DNA of 64,000 nucleotides from NCBI GenBank assembly GCA_003194525.1, contig NBIV01000014.1:62001-126000 (forward strand), read 5' to 3'. Below the pieces are notes generated by a model. That model saw only the letters and a program-made list of their open reading frames with translations. It made no database searches and was not told the origin of the DNA. The DNA is from Gracilariopsis chorda (lineage: Eukaryota; Rhodophyta; Florideophyceae; Gracilariales; Gracilariaceae). Below, piece after piece: positions 9,865 through 19,183 of the stretch (its first letter is position 1; every line of letters starts with the position of its first letter). The position numbers and the translations under genes are program-made.

Positions 9865-11988
9865 CTACCAACCTTCGGGGTAAACACACAACTCTGATTC
9901 TCTATCATATAGGATGAAACCATGTCGCTCGAATCGTTCTCTTTTTCCATCAGCCCCTTTCACCCAGTTGTTATGCAGAATGAACAAATGAGGGAACTTC
10001 TCGGGGATTTTCCCTGCTGTTGTATCCCATATGCCGTCTGTGATACCGTTTGGATAAAGATGACGATTCAGCAGCTTCACAACCATGCCATTGTATCTAC
10101 ATGTATCATCGCCTTCTGCAGTTTGTCCTTCTTTCCCGCACATTACATCGTAAAAGCACGGCTGCTCCGACATTCTTGATTTCGAAGCGAAGACAATGAT
10201 ATCCTCGAACGCTTGGATGGTCGCTGGGTTGCTTCTTGCGAGGTACAGGCCAGAGTTAAGCCTTCTCCTACCATTCATCGGCTCATTATCTGGGGCGTTT
10301 GTTTGGATGGACAGATCTGCATTATATGCCCACATGTCTTGTAACGGGTTTCGGAAGTAAATAATATCACTATCTGTCCATACGACGTTGTACCCCTCTT
10401 TTAAGAGTCGAACAACGACTCTTGACTTCATCTTTGTCAACTGTTTGAAAGAATCAGTACCATAACTTGCGTCACTGATGATAGAGGAGTTCAACCCTTG
10501 AAATATTGTGTTCTCGAGATATGTTGGTAGACTCCGAGTGTATGCGTACTTGTACAGATCTGCGTCCAATGCTGCAATGACAAAATTAGTGATTCCTAAG
10601 TGCCTCATGTTACAGACCCAGTTCATCATGATTCCGCGATAGCCATAGTTAAGAGCCGACAAAATGATAGTGTTGTTAATGATCACTTTTTCAATGACGG
10701 ATTTCATAGTGAGCGGAAGGCCGAACGCAGGAGCTTCTGTAGCGCCCTCAGGAGGAAGGACCGGAATAACAAAGTTTTCCTTGGTCTCAACGGAAACCAT
10801 TCCACAACGAATAACCCTTGAGCCATTCTTGACGACGGGATCTGTCTGAGTGTTGCCTACGAAGCTGGAGAACTCGCAGTTGCATATACCAGGTCTCTTT
10901 CTTTTTAGAAGACACATACCTGTTGGCTCCATACACAAAGAAAGCTTCCATGGAGCAAATAGTACATTACCCATCTGGTTTGTGTACGATCCAACATGCA
11001 AACTGAGGTAAATATTGATAAATAGTTCAAACTTTGACTTCTTACCCTCAGACCAGAATGCTCCAAGAAGTCTTCTCTTAGCTGGTGCTTTTGCTGCTCC
11101 CCCACCGCCAGTGACAAGGTGGTAGTCATGACGAACATGAACTGTCAAACACGTTTCAGATGCATCAACAACTTGACGTCTTCCAGCCGCAATCGTTTCG
11201 TGGGTGAGCCAGTTGTCGTACTTTCCACGACCGAAAATAAAGTGGGGCATAACCGGGTCAAACAATCTCGGTCCAGCCGTATCCCACGCCCACACATCCA
11301 TTCCACCGTACGTGTGAAGAGTTCCCGTAGAAAGAACGTGTCTACGGATTTTCCGAACATAGTCAGGGTCTGTGTCCTCCAAGTTATCTGGCAGCTTGTC
11401 AACATCATAACGAGCGGCCACGATTAAGAAGCTTTCGAAGTTAGAGATAACTTTCTTTAGGGTCTGAACAAAGTCATCGAACAAGAGAATGTCACCGTTG
11501 ATGATAACCGTCACCATTGCTTTCGAATCATTCGCTCGCTGAAGCATAGAATTGAAAAGAGGAACGCCCAGAAAATTCTTGTCAACTCTTCGCTCAATGC
11601 GGAGGCCGAACTCTTGTGCAGCCTCTTCGTATCCCGTTTCATAGCCTAGCAGTGTAACTTTTGGTGTAGGAGTCAGTCGCAACCATGATCGTATTGCTCT
11701 CTCGTTGTTTTCCTTGTCATCGCCGGTAAACGGTTTTGGTGCAGAAAAGATCTCTATTGAAAGATCATCTACTCTGTCATTGAAGTCGCCGACTTTCTCT
11801 CCCTGAGCATGGTCTGGTAATCGAAGGCTTCCCCGATAGAACGAATTCGATTGCGGACTCCGCAACTGAAAGAAGCTTATCACGAGAAGCGCAGCGGACC
11901 AGAAAAACAGCCAAGAGGAAACGTTGTTGGTTTTCTTCGAAGAGCCCTTGCTAGATCTTCGGTATTCTCTGTCCCGGTCTCTTCGCAT
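9865..11988 (-). CDS. Type II membrane glycosyltransferase, GT77-like with extra N-terminal domain
   Basis: A single-exon 707-residue protein starts at the ATG at 11988. A basic N-terminus (RRDRDREYRR) is followed by one hydrophobic segment (about residues 26-42, WLFFWSAALLVISFFQL), the layout of a Golgi type II enzyme. Residues about 80-300 form one alpha/beta domain with VTVIINGDILLFDDF and FIFGRGKYDNWL, resembling a nucleotide-sugar-binding fold. Residues about 420-707 match the nucleotide-diphospho-sugar transferase (GT77) pattern: VVWTDSDIIYF with DSD at 539-541, RRLNSGLYLARSNP, and LFILHNNWVKG near the end. GT77 enzymes add arabinose, xylose or galactose to wall polymers and glycoproteins in plants and algae; substrate here is unknown. 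Two sugar-transferase-like domains in one chain is notable. Confidence 0.8.
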   Translation of the reverse strand: MRRDRDREYRRSSKGSSKKTNNVSSWLFFWSAALLVISFFQLRSPQSNSFYRGSLRLPDHAQGEKVGDFNDRVDDLSIEIFSAPKPFTGDDKENNERAIRSWLRLTPTPKVTLLGYETGYEEAAQEFGLRIERRVDKNFLGVPLFNSMLQRANDSKAMVTVIINGDILLFDDFVQTLKKVISNFESFLIVAARYDVDKLPDNLEDTDPDYVRKIRRHVLSTGTLHTYGGMDVWAWDTAGPRLFDPVMPHFIFGRGKYDNWLTHETIAAGRRQVVDASETCLTVHVRHDYHLVTGGGGAAKAPAKRRLLGAFWSEGKKSKFELFINIYLSLHVGSYTNQMGNVLFAPWKLSLCMEPTGMCLLKRKRPGICNCEFSSFVGNTQTDPVVKNGSRVIRCGMVSVETKENFVIPVLPPEGATEAPAFGLPLTMKSVIEKVIINNTIILSALNYGYRGIMMNWVCNMRHLGITNFVIAALDADLYKYAYTRSLPTYLENTIFQGLNSSIISDASYGTDSFKQLTKMKSRVVVRLLKEGYNVVWTDSDIIYFRNPLQDMWAYNADLSIQTNAPDNEPMNGRRRLNSGLYLARSNPATIQAFEDIIVFASKSRMSEQPCFYDVMCGKEGQTAEGDDTCRYNGMVVKLLNRHLYPNGITDGIWDTTAGKIPEKFPHLFILHNNWVKGADGKRERFERHGFILYDRESELCVYPEGW

Positions 11989-12858
11989 TCTGACGCTATG
12001 TTTCCAGAGAGTGGGGCTGTTGCAATGGGAGAGAGGATGAAGGAGCTTAGCAGGGTGCTGGACGGTAGGTTTACCTGTTTGTAGTCAAAAGGAAATGAAT
12101 GTACAACTAGGATTGAAGCAAAGTCACTTGAAAGGTTTAGGCTCGGAACGTGTGAGGATATACGCTATTTGTTGGCAAGTTGAGTCGAATTAGCATGGTG
12201 GGGGAAGACTGTCGAGAAGATAATGTCCCCTCTCTTACGCAAGGTTGCGGAAGAATGGCGCCACAACAGCGGGATGATAGGGTTTGTGGAAATTGCGGAG
12301 ACAGTTTTCGGAGTGTACTCAGCAGGAAGTACGGGAAGGGGTTGGTTGCTGTAGGCTACGATGGGTAGAACTAGACCAAAACACAATGTAGGGCGTACAG
12401 TGGATGAAAGTTTACCAAGACTGTCTGTTTGGTGTTTTCAATTTGAGGATGATGAATGGTGATAATTCGAGCGAGGGTACAAACGGAGCATGGGTGGGTA
12501 CAAACGGCGTATGTGACTTGTGAGTGACCGGTGGCAACCTTGACAAGACATGCTTGCAGTGTTCGTTGCTGGTTACGGGGTGGAAGGCATAGTGCGAAAG
12601 GACGGAACAGTAGCAACGTGATAATTGTGGACGGTGCATTTGTGATGTGCGTTTGTGTGGCTTCGGTCGGGAGCGGTGGCTGGGATGGCGACGCGTCGTG
12701 GAAGTAGGCACAACGCGGAAAAGGCGCGTAAGCATGAGTAAACGTTTGGCAAGTTGCACATCGAAAGTTGTTCGTTGACGAAGTGACGATTGTGCTGTGC
12801 AGGTACAGATGATTGGCGATAAGGAGTCGAGGATTGAGGGCAGAGTGGCGCAAAACGA
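11989..12858. other. Intergenic, no gene seen
   Basis: Between the glycosyltransferase start and the MED28-like gene there are only low-information open frames. Minus-strand frames at 12371-12956 are rich in His, Thr, Pro and Cys and overlap one another in two phases, which argues against coding. Confidence 0.5.
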
Positions 12859-13313
12859 TTACATGTTGTAAATATGGCCCATATGGCGGTTCTTAAGCTG
12901 TCGGAAGGTGGATTCTGTCTTGCGAACAAGTTCCAGACACTTTTCCAGCAGTTCATCCTTCTCCTTCATCTCTTGTTGCAGTTTTGCAATGTCCTGCGGG
13001 GTTAGGGAGAGGCACGGGCGCGCAATGAGCGGGTGGTTAGTGGTGACAGTGAGGTATTACAAGCATGGGCGAGCTAACTTACGGATTTGAGACTTGCGAT
13101 GGGTAAGTCAGGAGGATCTAAGAGGGTTTGCAAGTAGAGATCGAGGTCCTTTGACACATCGAGGAGGCTCTTCGCTAGTGCCTCAATATCAAGGTCGGAG
13201 GTGACGCCGTCGAGGAACGGTTGCTTTCCGTTGTCATCCTTGTGAGCCTTCACGCCCGTGGCCTGAGCGAGCTTTCTAACGTGAAGGGCGATTTGGTCCA
13301 CTCTGCTTGTCAT
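12859..13313 (-). CDS. Small coiled-coil protein with one intron, Mediator MED28-like
   Basis: Exon 1 is 13313-13083 and exon 2 is 12993-12859; the 89-nt intron 13082-12994 has a GTAAGT donor and a GCAG acceptor. It lies between codons, and the unspliced frame stops three codons after the donor. The spliced product is 121 residues. Residues about 35-65 form an amphipathic helix (LDIEALAKSLLDVSKDLD). After a short Pro-rich turn, the second exon supplies a strong coiled coil (LQQEMKEKDELLEKCLELVR). This helix-turn-helix order, with a downstream 'KDxLxxKxLxxxR' helix, resembles Mediator subunit MED28. Similarity is short, so MED9, MED11 or another small coiled-coil adaptor cannot be excluded. 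The splice prediction is stronger than the name. Confidence 0.6.
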
Positions 13314-15224
13314 GGTCGGTTGAGAGCGCGGGTAAAGGGTGCTTGAGCAGGAGACGGGTCAAGTGGCGAGGAATGCTTTGGACGAGTGGGGAAAGCGATG
13401 GGCGCGAAGAGCGGACGAAGGCTACTGTCGGAGAAGGATATCGACACAGATGGTTTGTTGTCCCACAGAGCGTTGATGCGCAACACGATCGAAAACGGAG
13501 CTAAACGCAAGTCAGGCGGGGGGAGTGCGGTTCACGCGAAGAGCTTGTCAACTTTCAACAGCGACGGAAACAGGCCAAAAAAATTGCGGCAAGTTCATTA
13601 AAAACTGTACACCAACGCGGCGGATAACTTAAAAGGAGCCTTTCACGAAAAGGTGCGCACCTAAAAAAATCTTGCGATCCATGAACAAATACCCTTCACT
13701 GCCCAAATCAAATGCAAGATTTTTAGGTTTTTATCAAAGAGTGATGTCGCTCCGTTAAACGGTTTCATACGCGCTGCTTTCCGCCAATCATGCGGAGCAA
13801 ACAAAACGGCCATTTCTTTTCGGGAATTGGAGAAAATGCAAAAACATGAAAAAGCGCAGCCGCCCGCGGAGACGCAGATCATCTCTCAAAAGCGGCCCAG
13901 AAGCGGCCGAAAACAAACCCTCCCAAATGCAGAATGCGCGATGTTTTCAAGGGCGTTCAGCGCGCGTGTGTGACAGCGCACAGTGCAGGCGCGTAACGTA
14001 TGTGTTCACAACGCGATTGTACAACGACGATCACGCTGACGGCTGCGAGTGACAAAGCCGACCTGTTGGCACGCGACCTGCGCGTGGCAACAAACCGTTC
14101 GCGCTCAACGCACGACGCGACCTTGCCATTGGCCGGCGTGCGTTGTAACGGACCAATGAGCTGCTCCCATGCAAGCGAGCAACACGCGTGCCGCGCAGCC
14201 GTTGCACAGCGCGCAGATCGAGCACGCCCCACACGTGCCCCCATCCACACAGCGCGTCCCAGATATTTTGCGTTAAATACCAAAAAGCGTCGAAAAGCAG
14301 CCGCGGAGTTGAACGGCGTGTGATACGTGTACGGCATGTATCTCCGGCGGCTGTGATTCGTCGAGGCGCGACGAGCGCAGCCAATGGCGACACAAGACGC
14401 CACGCGCCTTTTCTCGTGCTCGCGCTCAACATCTGTTCTGATGCACACGTGCCATGTCGTTTCGGTGCGCTGTGCATTTCCGACCTCGTCAACCCGTACG
14501 CGTGACCTTTCCGGCGCAGCGCCGCCTCCACCTGACGTCCATTACGCACTACACACCACCGCCGTTCGTCGCGTCCGCACCAACCCCCCCCCCCCCCCCC
14601 CCTACACCCATCGTTTGGCCGCACGTTCGCTCTCATTCCAAGCTTCCACCATCCCCTCCGCGCTCTCCCGTTCTTTCTACAGCCCAACCCTTCCCCCAAC
14701 TTATTCCCGTTTGCCAGCTCCTACCTCTACACCCCCTACCCACGCTCACAGATCATCGTTTTCTCTACACATGTCTTCTACACGCTTTGCACTGCCTACG
14801 CGCCCAGCCTTGACCGTTCAATCACGTCCTTCGTGCAAAAGCTATTCGTTCGATGCAACGGCCAGTCGCACCTTTCGTTCGCTCGCTCAAAACAACAAAA
14901 CAAACACGACTAGGTACATAGAATAGATTAGCAGTTCTCAAGTTTAGTTCTTGTTGGTCGGATTACCGTTCCGACCGTCGCACAGCTCGACTCTTTCACG
15001 GTAATCATTGTATAAATCTACAAACAGTCAAAAGCTGCCAAAGTGTCACTCATCGACTACCCCGAATGCATGTCCACATGCTCGTCCATAGCCGCGAACA
15101 GCCAATCCTGTAGCAGTCAAAAAAAAACCACATGCGGCGTCAATCGCCATCCATTCCAAAAACTGACACTACCACAACAGCAGCCAAAAACCTTATACAT
15201 TGCGAGCTGTACAACTCAACGAGT
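13314..15224. other. GC/C-rich intergenic region
   Basis: Long overlapping open frames on both strands (for example 14031-14699 minus, 14384-14926 plus) come from high GC and biased composition; they contradict one another and carry no motifs. About 14580-14760 is pyrimidine-rich on the plus strand and is followed by an ATG at 14771 with a 51-codon frame; this matches the 'pyrimidine leader then ATG' look of other genes here but is too short to call. Confidence 0.5.
14584..14602. repeat. Homopolymer C19
   Basis: A run of 19 C in a pyrimidine-rich tract. Its length may be an assembly estimate. Confidence 0.9.
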
Positions 15225-15241
15225 GGGAGAGAAAGAGAGAA

Positions 15242-15282
<41 letters not shown>

Positions 15283-15291
15283 GAGAGATAG
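15225..15291. repeat. GA/GAAA microsatellite
   Basis: About 67 bp of GAGA/GAAA with a few T interruptions, downstream of the SGF29 stop (SGF29 runs on the minus strand). Confidence 0.9.
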
Positions 15292-15385
15292 GGCGAAGGG
15301 ATGGATCCCTGCGCCGAGCCAAGTTGACAAATAATTAGCTTCCAGTAAAACTACGCTACAACCAACTGTGCAATGCATACAACGG

Positions 15386-16114
15386 TCACTGCTGAATGAT
15401 GTGCCGACCGTCCACTTCCTTGAGCTTGTTTTCTTCGTGGTCATCTTCATCTTCAAACTCAACGAGCCAATTCTTCCCTTTTCGTGTCTTGAGCGACGCC
15501 GGGTAGAACACCGTAGTGTAGGGGTACACGGCAAGAACCCTCTTCTTGGTGTCGAAGTTGGGGCACTTGGTGGGCAACACACGAAGGTCACGCTTGGGAA
15601 CGGAATACGTCTGCGTCTCTCCATCGGCGTCGTCGATAACCTCGTACTTGCGGGTGTCCGACGAGTACCTACTGACAGTTCCCAAAACCCACTGGTGCTC
15701 GTCGGCATCGGCGGAGCGGTCAAGACAGGCCACCTTGGTGCCGCTCGCAATAACGGTGGACTTGTTAGTACGCTTGGTTTTCTTGGGCGGTTTTCTGGCA
15801 GGCGGGTCTGCCTCGGCGCGCCTCTTTGCGCGTCCGCCGCGCGAGCCTCGGGAGGCGCGCGAGCCGGCGGAAGAGCCGGCGTCGGCGGAGGAGCCGGCGT
15901 CATCGGAGAGCAGGTTGAGATCGATAGGATCTCTGTGGTCGCTGAAGGCAATGGCGGAAAGAAAGCGTGAGGCGGCGTGGGCAAGTTCGGTGGTGTAGCG
16001 GGTACGATCCCAGCCGAGGGCCAGCCATCTCTTCTCCTGGGCGGCAATGAATTTGTGACGTTCGGCGGCGGCACGCGGCACTTGGATGTGTGCACACTCT
16101 TCGGTGAGTAACAT
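15386..16114 (-). CDS. SGF29: SAGA-associated factor 29 (tandem Tudor protein)
   Basis: From the ATG at 16114 the protein has 242 residues. Residues about 1-55 are helical. A Ser/Ala/Gly and Arg/Lys-rich linker follows (about 70-115). The C-terminal half matches the SGF29 double Tudor domain: VACLDRSADADEHQWVLGTV, then YEVIDDADGE, then VLAVYPYTTVFYPASL, then WLVEFEDEDD near the end. SGF29 reads H3K4me2/3 for the SAGA/ADA acetyltransferase module; the aromatic and acidic positions of that pocket (YPYTTVFY, FEDEDD) are present. The N-terminus is uncertain: upstream, the coding strand is strongly pyrimidine-rich and contains a good acceptor (TTTCCGTACAG, about 16150), so a 5' intron could add residues or lie in the 5' UTR. 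Length is close to the yeast protein. Confidence 0.78.
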   Translation of the reverse strand: MLLTEECAHIQVPRAAAERHKFIAAQEKRWLALGWDRTRYTTELAHAASRFLSAIAFSDHRDPIDLNLLSDDAGSSADAGSSAGSRASRGSRGGRAKRRAEADPPARKPPKKTKRTNKSTVIASGTKVACLDRSADADEHQWVLGTVSRYSSDTRKYEVIDDADGETQTYSVPKRDLRVLPTKCPNFDTKKRVLAVYPYTTVFYPASLKTRKGKNWLVEFEDEDDHEENKLKEVDGRHIIQQ

Positions 16115-18182
16115 TGGGGATGTGTGCTGGGGGTGGGTGGTTGCTGTACGGAAAGGGGGTGAGGAAGCGATGGGAGGGTGATTGAAGAGGGGGGCGGGGG
16201 AGAGGGGCGGAGGAGGAGCTATGTGGCAGACGTGGGGGAGGAGGTGAGTGTGGGGCTGTGGGTGGAAGCGGGGAGGAAATGAATGCAACGATGGATGAGG
16301 TTTGGGTGCGGGAGTGAAATGCGGGAGTAATGGGTGGTGGGGAGCACAAGCAGTGGAGGGATTGCAGGTGTGCGGGGGAGAGGTCGGGAAGGCACAGGTG
16401 ATAGACGATAAGGAAGACAAGTGAAAGTGGAAGGAAGAAGCAGAGCGAGGGCGGTGAGGAAGGAAACAGTGAGGAGAGCAGGAACGAAAGGGTAATCGGA
16501 GAAAAGAAGCGGGAGGAGAGGGGGATGGGATGGGGTGACGATGGAGCGGTGATAGGAAAAGGAGGAGGGAGAGGCGGAGCGAAGATGCAGAGGGGCGAAA
16601 GGTGCAGGAGAGAGTTGATGAGACAGTGACGGGGGGAAGGGGGGGAAAGGGGAGGGTGCTGAGGCGACGGTCGAGCGAAATGGGAGCGCGAGCGGGTGCT
16701 TTGCTGCTAAATGCAGCGATATGAGAGATAGCGTGCGCAAAACGCTGGCGGTGGGCGCACACGCGGCATTGGCAATTGCCACCCAGAGAGCCAATTTGAA
16801 AAGCCAAACGCGCAGCCGCTAACCAGCGCAACACGCGTGCAGCAGCGGCGCGTGTCTTTTTACCAAAAGTACTATTTTGGTAAAAACGAGAAACCAAACA
16901 ACGGGCGTGCCACTTTTGAAGATTGGGGTGAAAACAGCAAATAATGTTTTCGTTTGCGGCAGCCAAGTTTGCTACGCTTCCAAAAGGCACCGTTTGGCGG
17001 TGTGACTGGCGGTGGGACGGTGGTGTCAGGGCGACGTAAGAGCGCATCATCCATATTGCACTTTTTTGCCTCTTTTTGCGGGTGCCGGAGCACTCGCTGA
17101 CACGAGCGCAACCGCAGTGCACACGAGAAGCGCAGCGCTCGCAAAGCTGACCACATACGGAGCGGCACGCTTTTCAGCGGAATAAGAATTATTTCGGTAA
17201 GATTGGATTTTTGGCGGAGGAGGCAGACGCGTACACTGCACTGCACTGCACCGGTCTGTGACGCGCGCTGTGGCTTTTTGTTGATGATGATGATCTTTTT
17301 TTTTGGCGCTTGCACAGCTGATGCTTGGCGCCAGATGTTGCGGCTTGCCGTTTTGGCGCCAAATCGTCGGAGCCGTCGCGCGGCTTGCCTCGCTTGCGGG
17401 GGGGGCGGAGGCGTGACGATCGCGCACATGATCCGACGCGGGCTGCAGCGTTTGCTCACTTACCTTGTGCCCGATGGCAGCCGGTGAAAACAGCGGCCGT
17501 GCAAGTGAGCGGCGAGGGCGCTCGTGCTCTGTGCGCGCGCACAGCGGGCAGCGAGGGTTGTGGGCGGCGGCGCTGAGGCGACTCGGGCGGGCGGCGGCAC
17601 TTGTCCACGCGCTCACGTGTAGCGCGGAGCGAACGAAGCAAATGCTAATTGCGCTGCGCAATTGGAAGGCGGTGCGGAATGAGGAATGCGCGCCTTGCGC
17701 CGCGGCGCAACGCACAGCGCGGATCACATTTTAAAAAGAGCCATTCGGCAGCGAACGTTACATGACATCATATTAGGTGCTGCCTCCGCGCCAACGCGTC
17801 GCGAGAGCGTGCGCCTCCAGCTGCAGTCACTGTACCGCCGCACTGCACGCCGCACTGCACGCCGCACTGCACGCCGCACTGCACGCCACACAAAGCTTGC
17901 CCGCGACGTCCCGACCGCGATCCCCGCCGCCCGCCGCAACGGAAACAACGCGAGCACTTCGCAAGCGTGCCCGCAAACAAGTACAGCGCACGTGCTCGCT
18001 TTCATACGCAGCAGCCCGTACGCACGCACGCCAGGCGGCGCGGTACGTTGTTCAAACCGCTTTGAAAGGCGTCATCCGAAAACGCGCAGCGCCATTTGGA
18101 AACGTGCGTTCCGCCCCCATCGGCAAATCACAACGCGCCGTTCGTGCTACTGTACCGCCATATGCCATTCCTCCCGTTTTTT
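16115..18182. other. Upstream region, purine-rich then GC-rich, no gene called
   Basis: 16120-16680 is almost purely purine on the plus strand (pyrimidine on the SGF29 coding strand) and probably is leader, promoter or intron of SGF29. 16700-18180 is very GC-rich with many CGC/GCG runs; long frames on both strands (for example 17047-17727 minus) are composition artefacts. I see no motif-bearing protein. Confidence 0.45.
17837..17884. repeat. Four tandem copies of a 12-bp unit
   Basis: GCCGCACTGCAC is repeated four times exactly (17837-17848, 17849-17860, 17861-17872, 17873-17884) and continues for three more bases. CACTGCACTGCACTGCACC at about 17233 is a related shorter array. Confidence 0.9.
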
Positions 18183-18234
18183 CGAACGCCGAAATAAAAC
18201 CAAAAATGCGAACGCCGAAATATAACCAAAAATC
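18183..18234. repeat. Two tandem copies of a 26-bp unit
   Basis: The units at 18183-18208 and 18209-18234 begin CGAACGCCGAAATA and end ACCAAAAAT; they differ at one internal position and the last base. Confidence 0.85.
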
Positions 18235-19183
18235 CAAATCGCAACTGCACACCGTTTGAAACAGTGCGCCACCCACGCGTAGCCGAATCACACTTCCCCC
18301 CTCATTGCTTCACGTCGCCAGCCCACTCTCGAGTCTCTCGTATAACGTCTTCACACCGTCAAGCTTACCTCTCCCCTCCGCCACACCCCTACCCCCCCCC
18401 CCCCCCCCCCCCCCACACTTACCAACTCTCGTGTTTCCCGCAATACAAAAACATCCAACTCAACCTGCCCTTGTACCTTTTTCCCGTCTCCCTCCCCCAC
18501 AACTCCAGTCCATCCCGTGCCCAACTGTTTTCCCGCCCTCCCACCCTCTGCTTCTTCCCATTTCCATCTCTCGCCATCGTACCTCAACTCCCATCAATCC
18601 CACCCCCATTCCCGCCCGTCCTAATCTCCATCCCCCCCTTCAAAATGATTCGTTTCCCGCTTCGCTCGCGGCAGCGAAAGCAAAAAACAACCCATACCCA
18701 GTCCCCGACCGCCATGCCCCCCACCCAAGCCAAAGACCTTTTCCCCCCGTCTTGCAGCCCTCAACTCCTTCTCCAAGCTAGGTGCCGCAGCAAACCACTC
18801 CTTCATATCTCTCAAGTCCAAGCCCACTGCCACAACCTCCCGACCACAGCCCCACCCAAATGCCAACAGTCATTTCAAAGCCCTCAACCGCGATCCAGCC
18901 TCCCCAGTCTCCATTCTCGTCAACCATCAACTCCACCCCTCGCGCAACCCCGCCGGCCACGCTCTAAACTACATTTCCTATACCCCTTCACGGTTTTTTC
19001 GTGCCCCCTTCTACTGTCCCCACCCGTCGCCCCCGTCAATCCTCTGCCCAACGCTCCATTTCATCCTCTGCACTCGGCCTGGACTACGATTCGCTTGCCC
19101 GCCGTGCTGGCAACTTTGAACCTGATTTCCTGCCTCTTGACAAGCGCATACGCGCTCGTATTGCCCGTCTCCGTCAGCTCATA
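18235..19183 (+). other. Pyrimidine-rich leader of the downstream gene, with C23 run
   Basis: 18290-19000 is dominated by C and T on the plus strand, including 23 consecutive C at 18392-18414. The frame of the next gene opens after a stop at 18965-18967, but has no ATG until 19184, and no AG acceptor dinucleotide appears between 18968 and about 19140. The segment 19060-19183 nonetheless looks coding (Arg/Leu heptads). Confidence 0.55.

Noticed and set aside
12371-12956. Overlapping minus-strand frames of 115-160 codons
   Set aside because: Three frames cover the same bases with similar low-information composition, and the true coding strand here is the spliced MED28-like gene at the right end.
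14031-14699. 222-codon minus-strand frame
   Set aside because: GC-rich region with several contradictory long frames and no motifs; Arg/Gly/Trp content follows base composition.
14771-14926. 51-codon frame after a pyrimidine-rich leader
   Set aside because: The context resembles other gene starts, but it is too short, has no recognisable motif, and no exon could be joined convincingly.
15193-16095. 300-codon frame antiparallel in phase to SGF29
   Set aside because: It runs through the GA microsatellite and overlaps the SGF29 coding frame, which has clear Tudor motifs; a shadow frame.
16115-17122. N-terminal 335 codons of the 578-codon frame containing SGF29
   Set aside because: Pro/Ser/His-rich translation of a pyrimidine tract; more likely leader, promoter or intron than protein.
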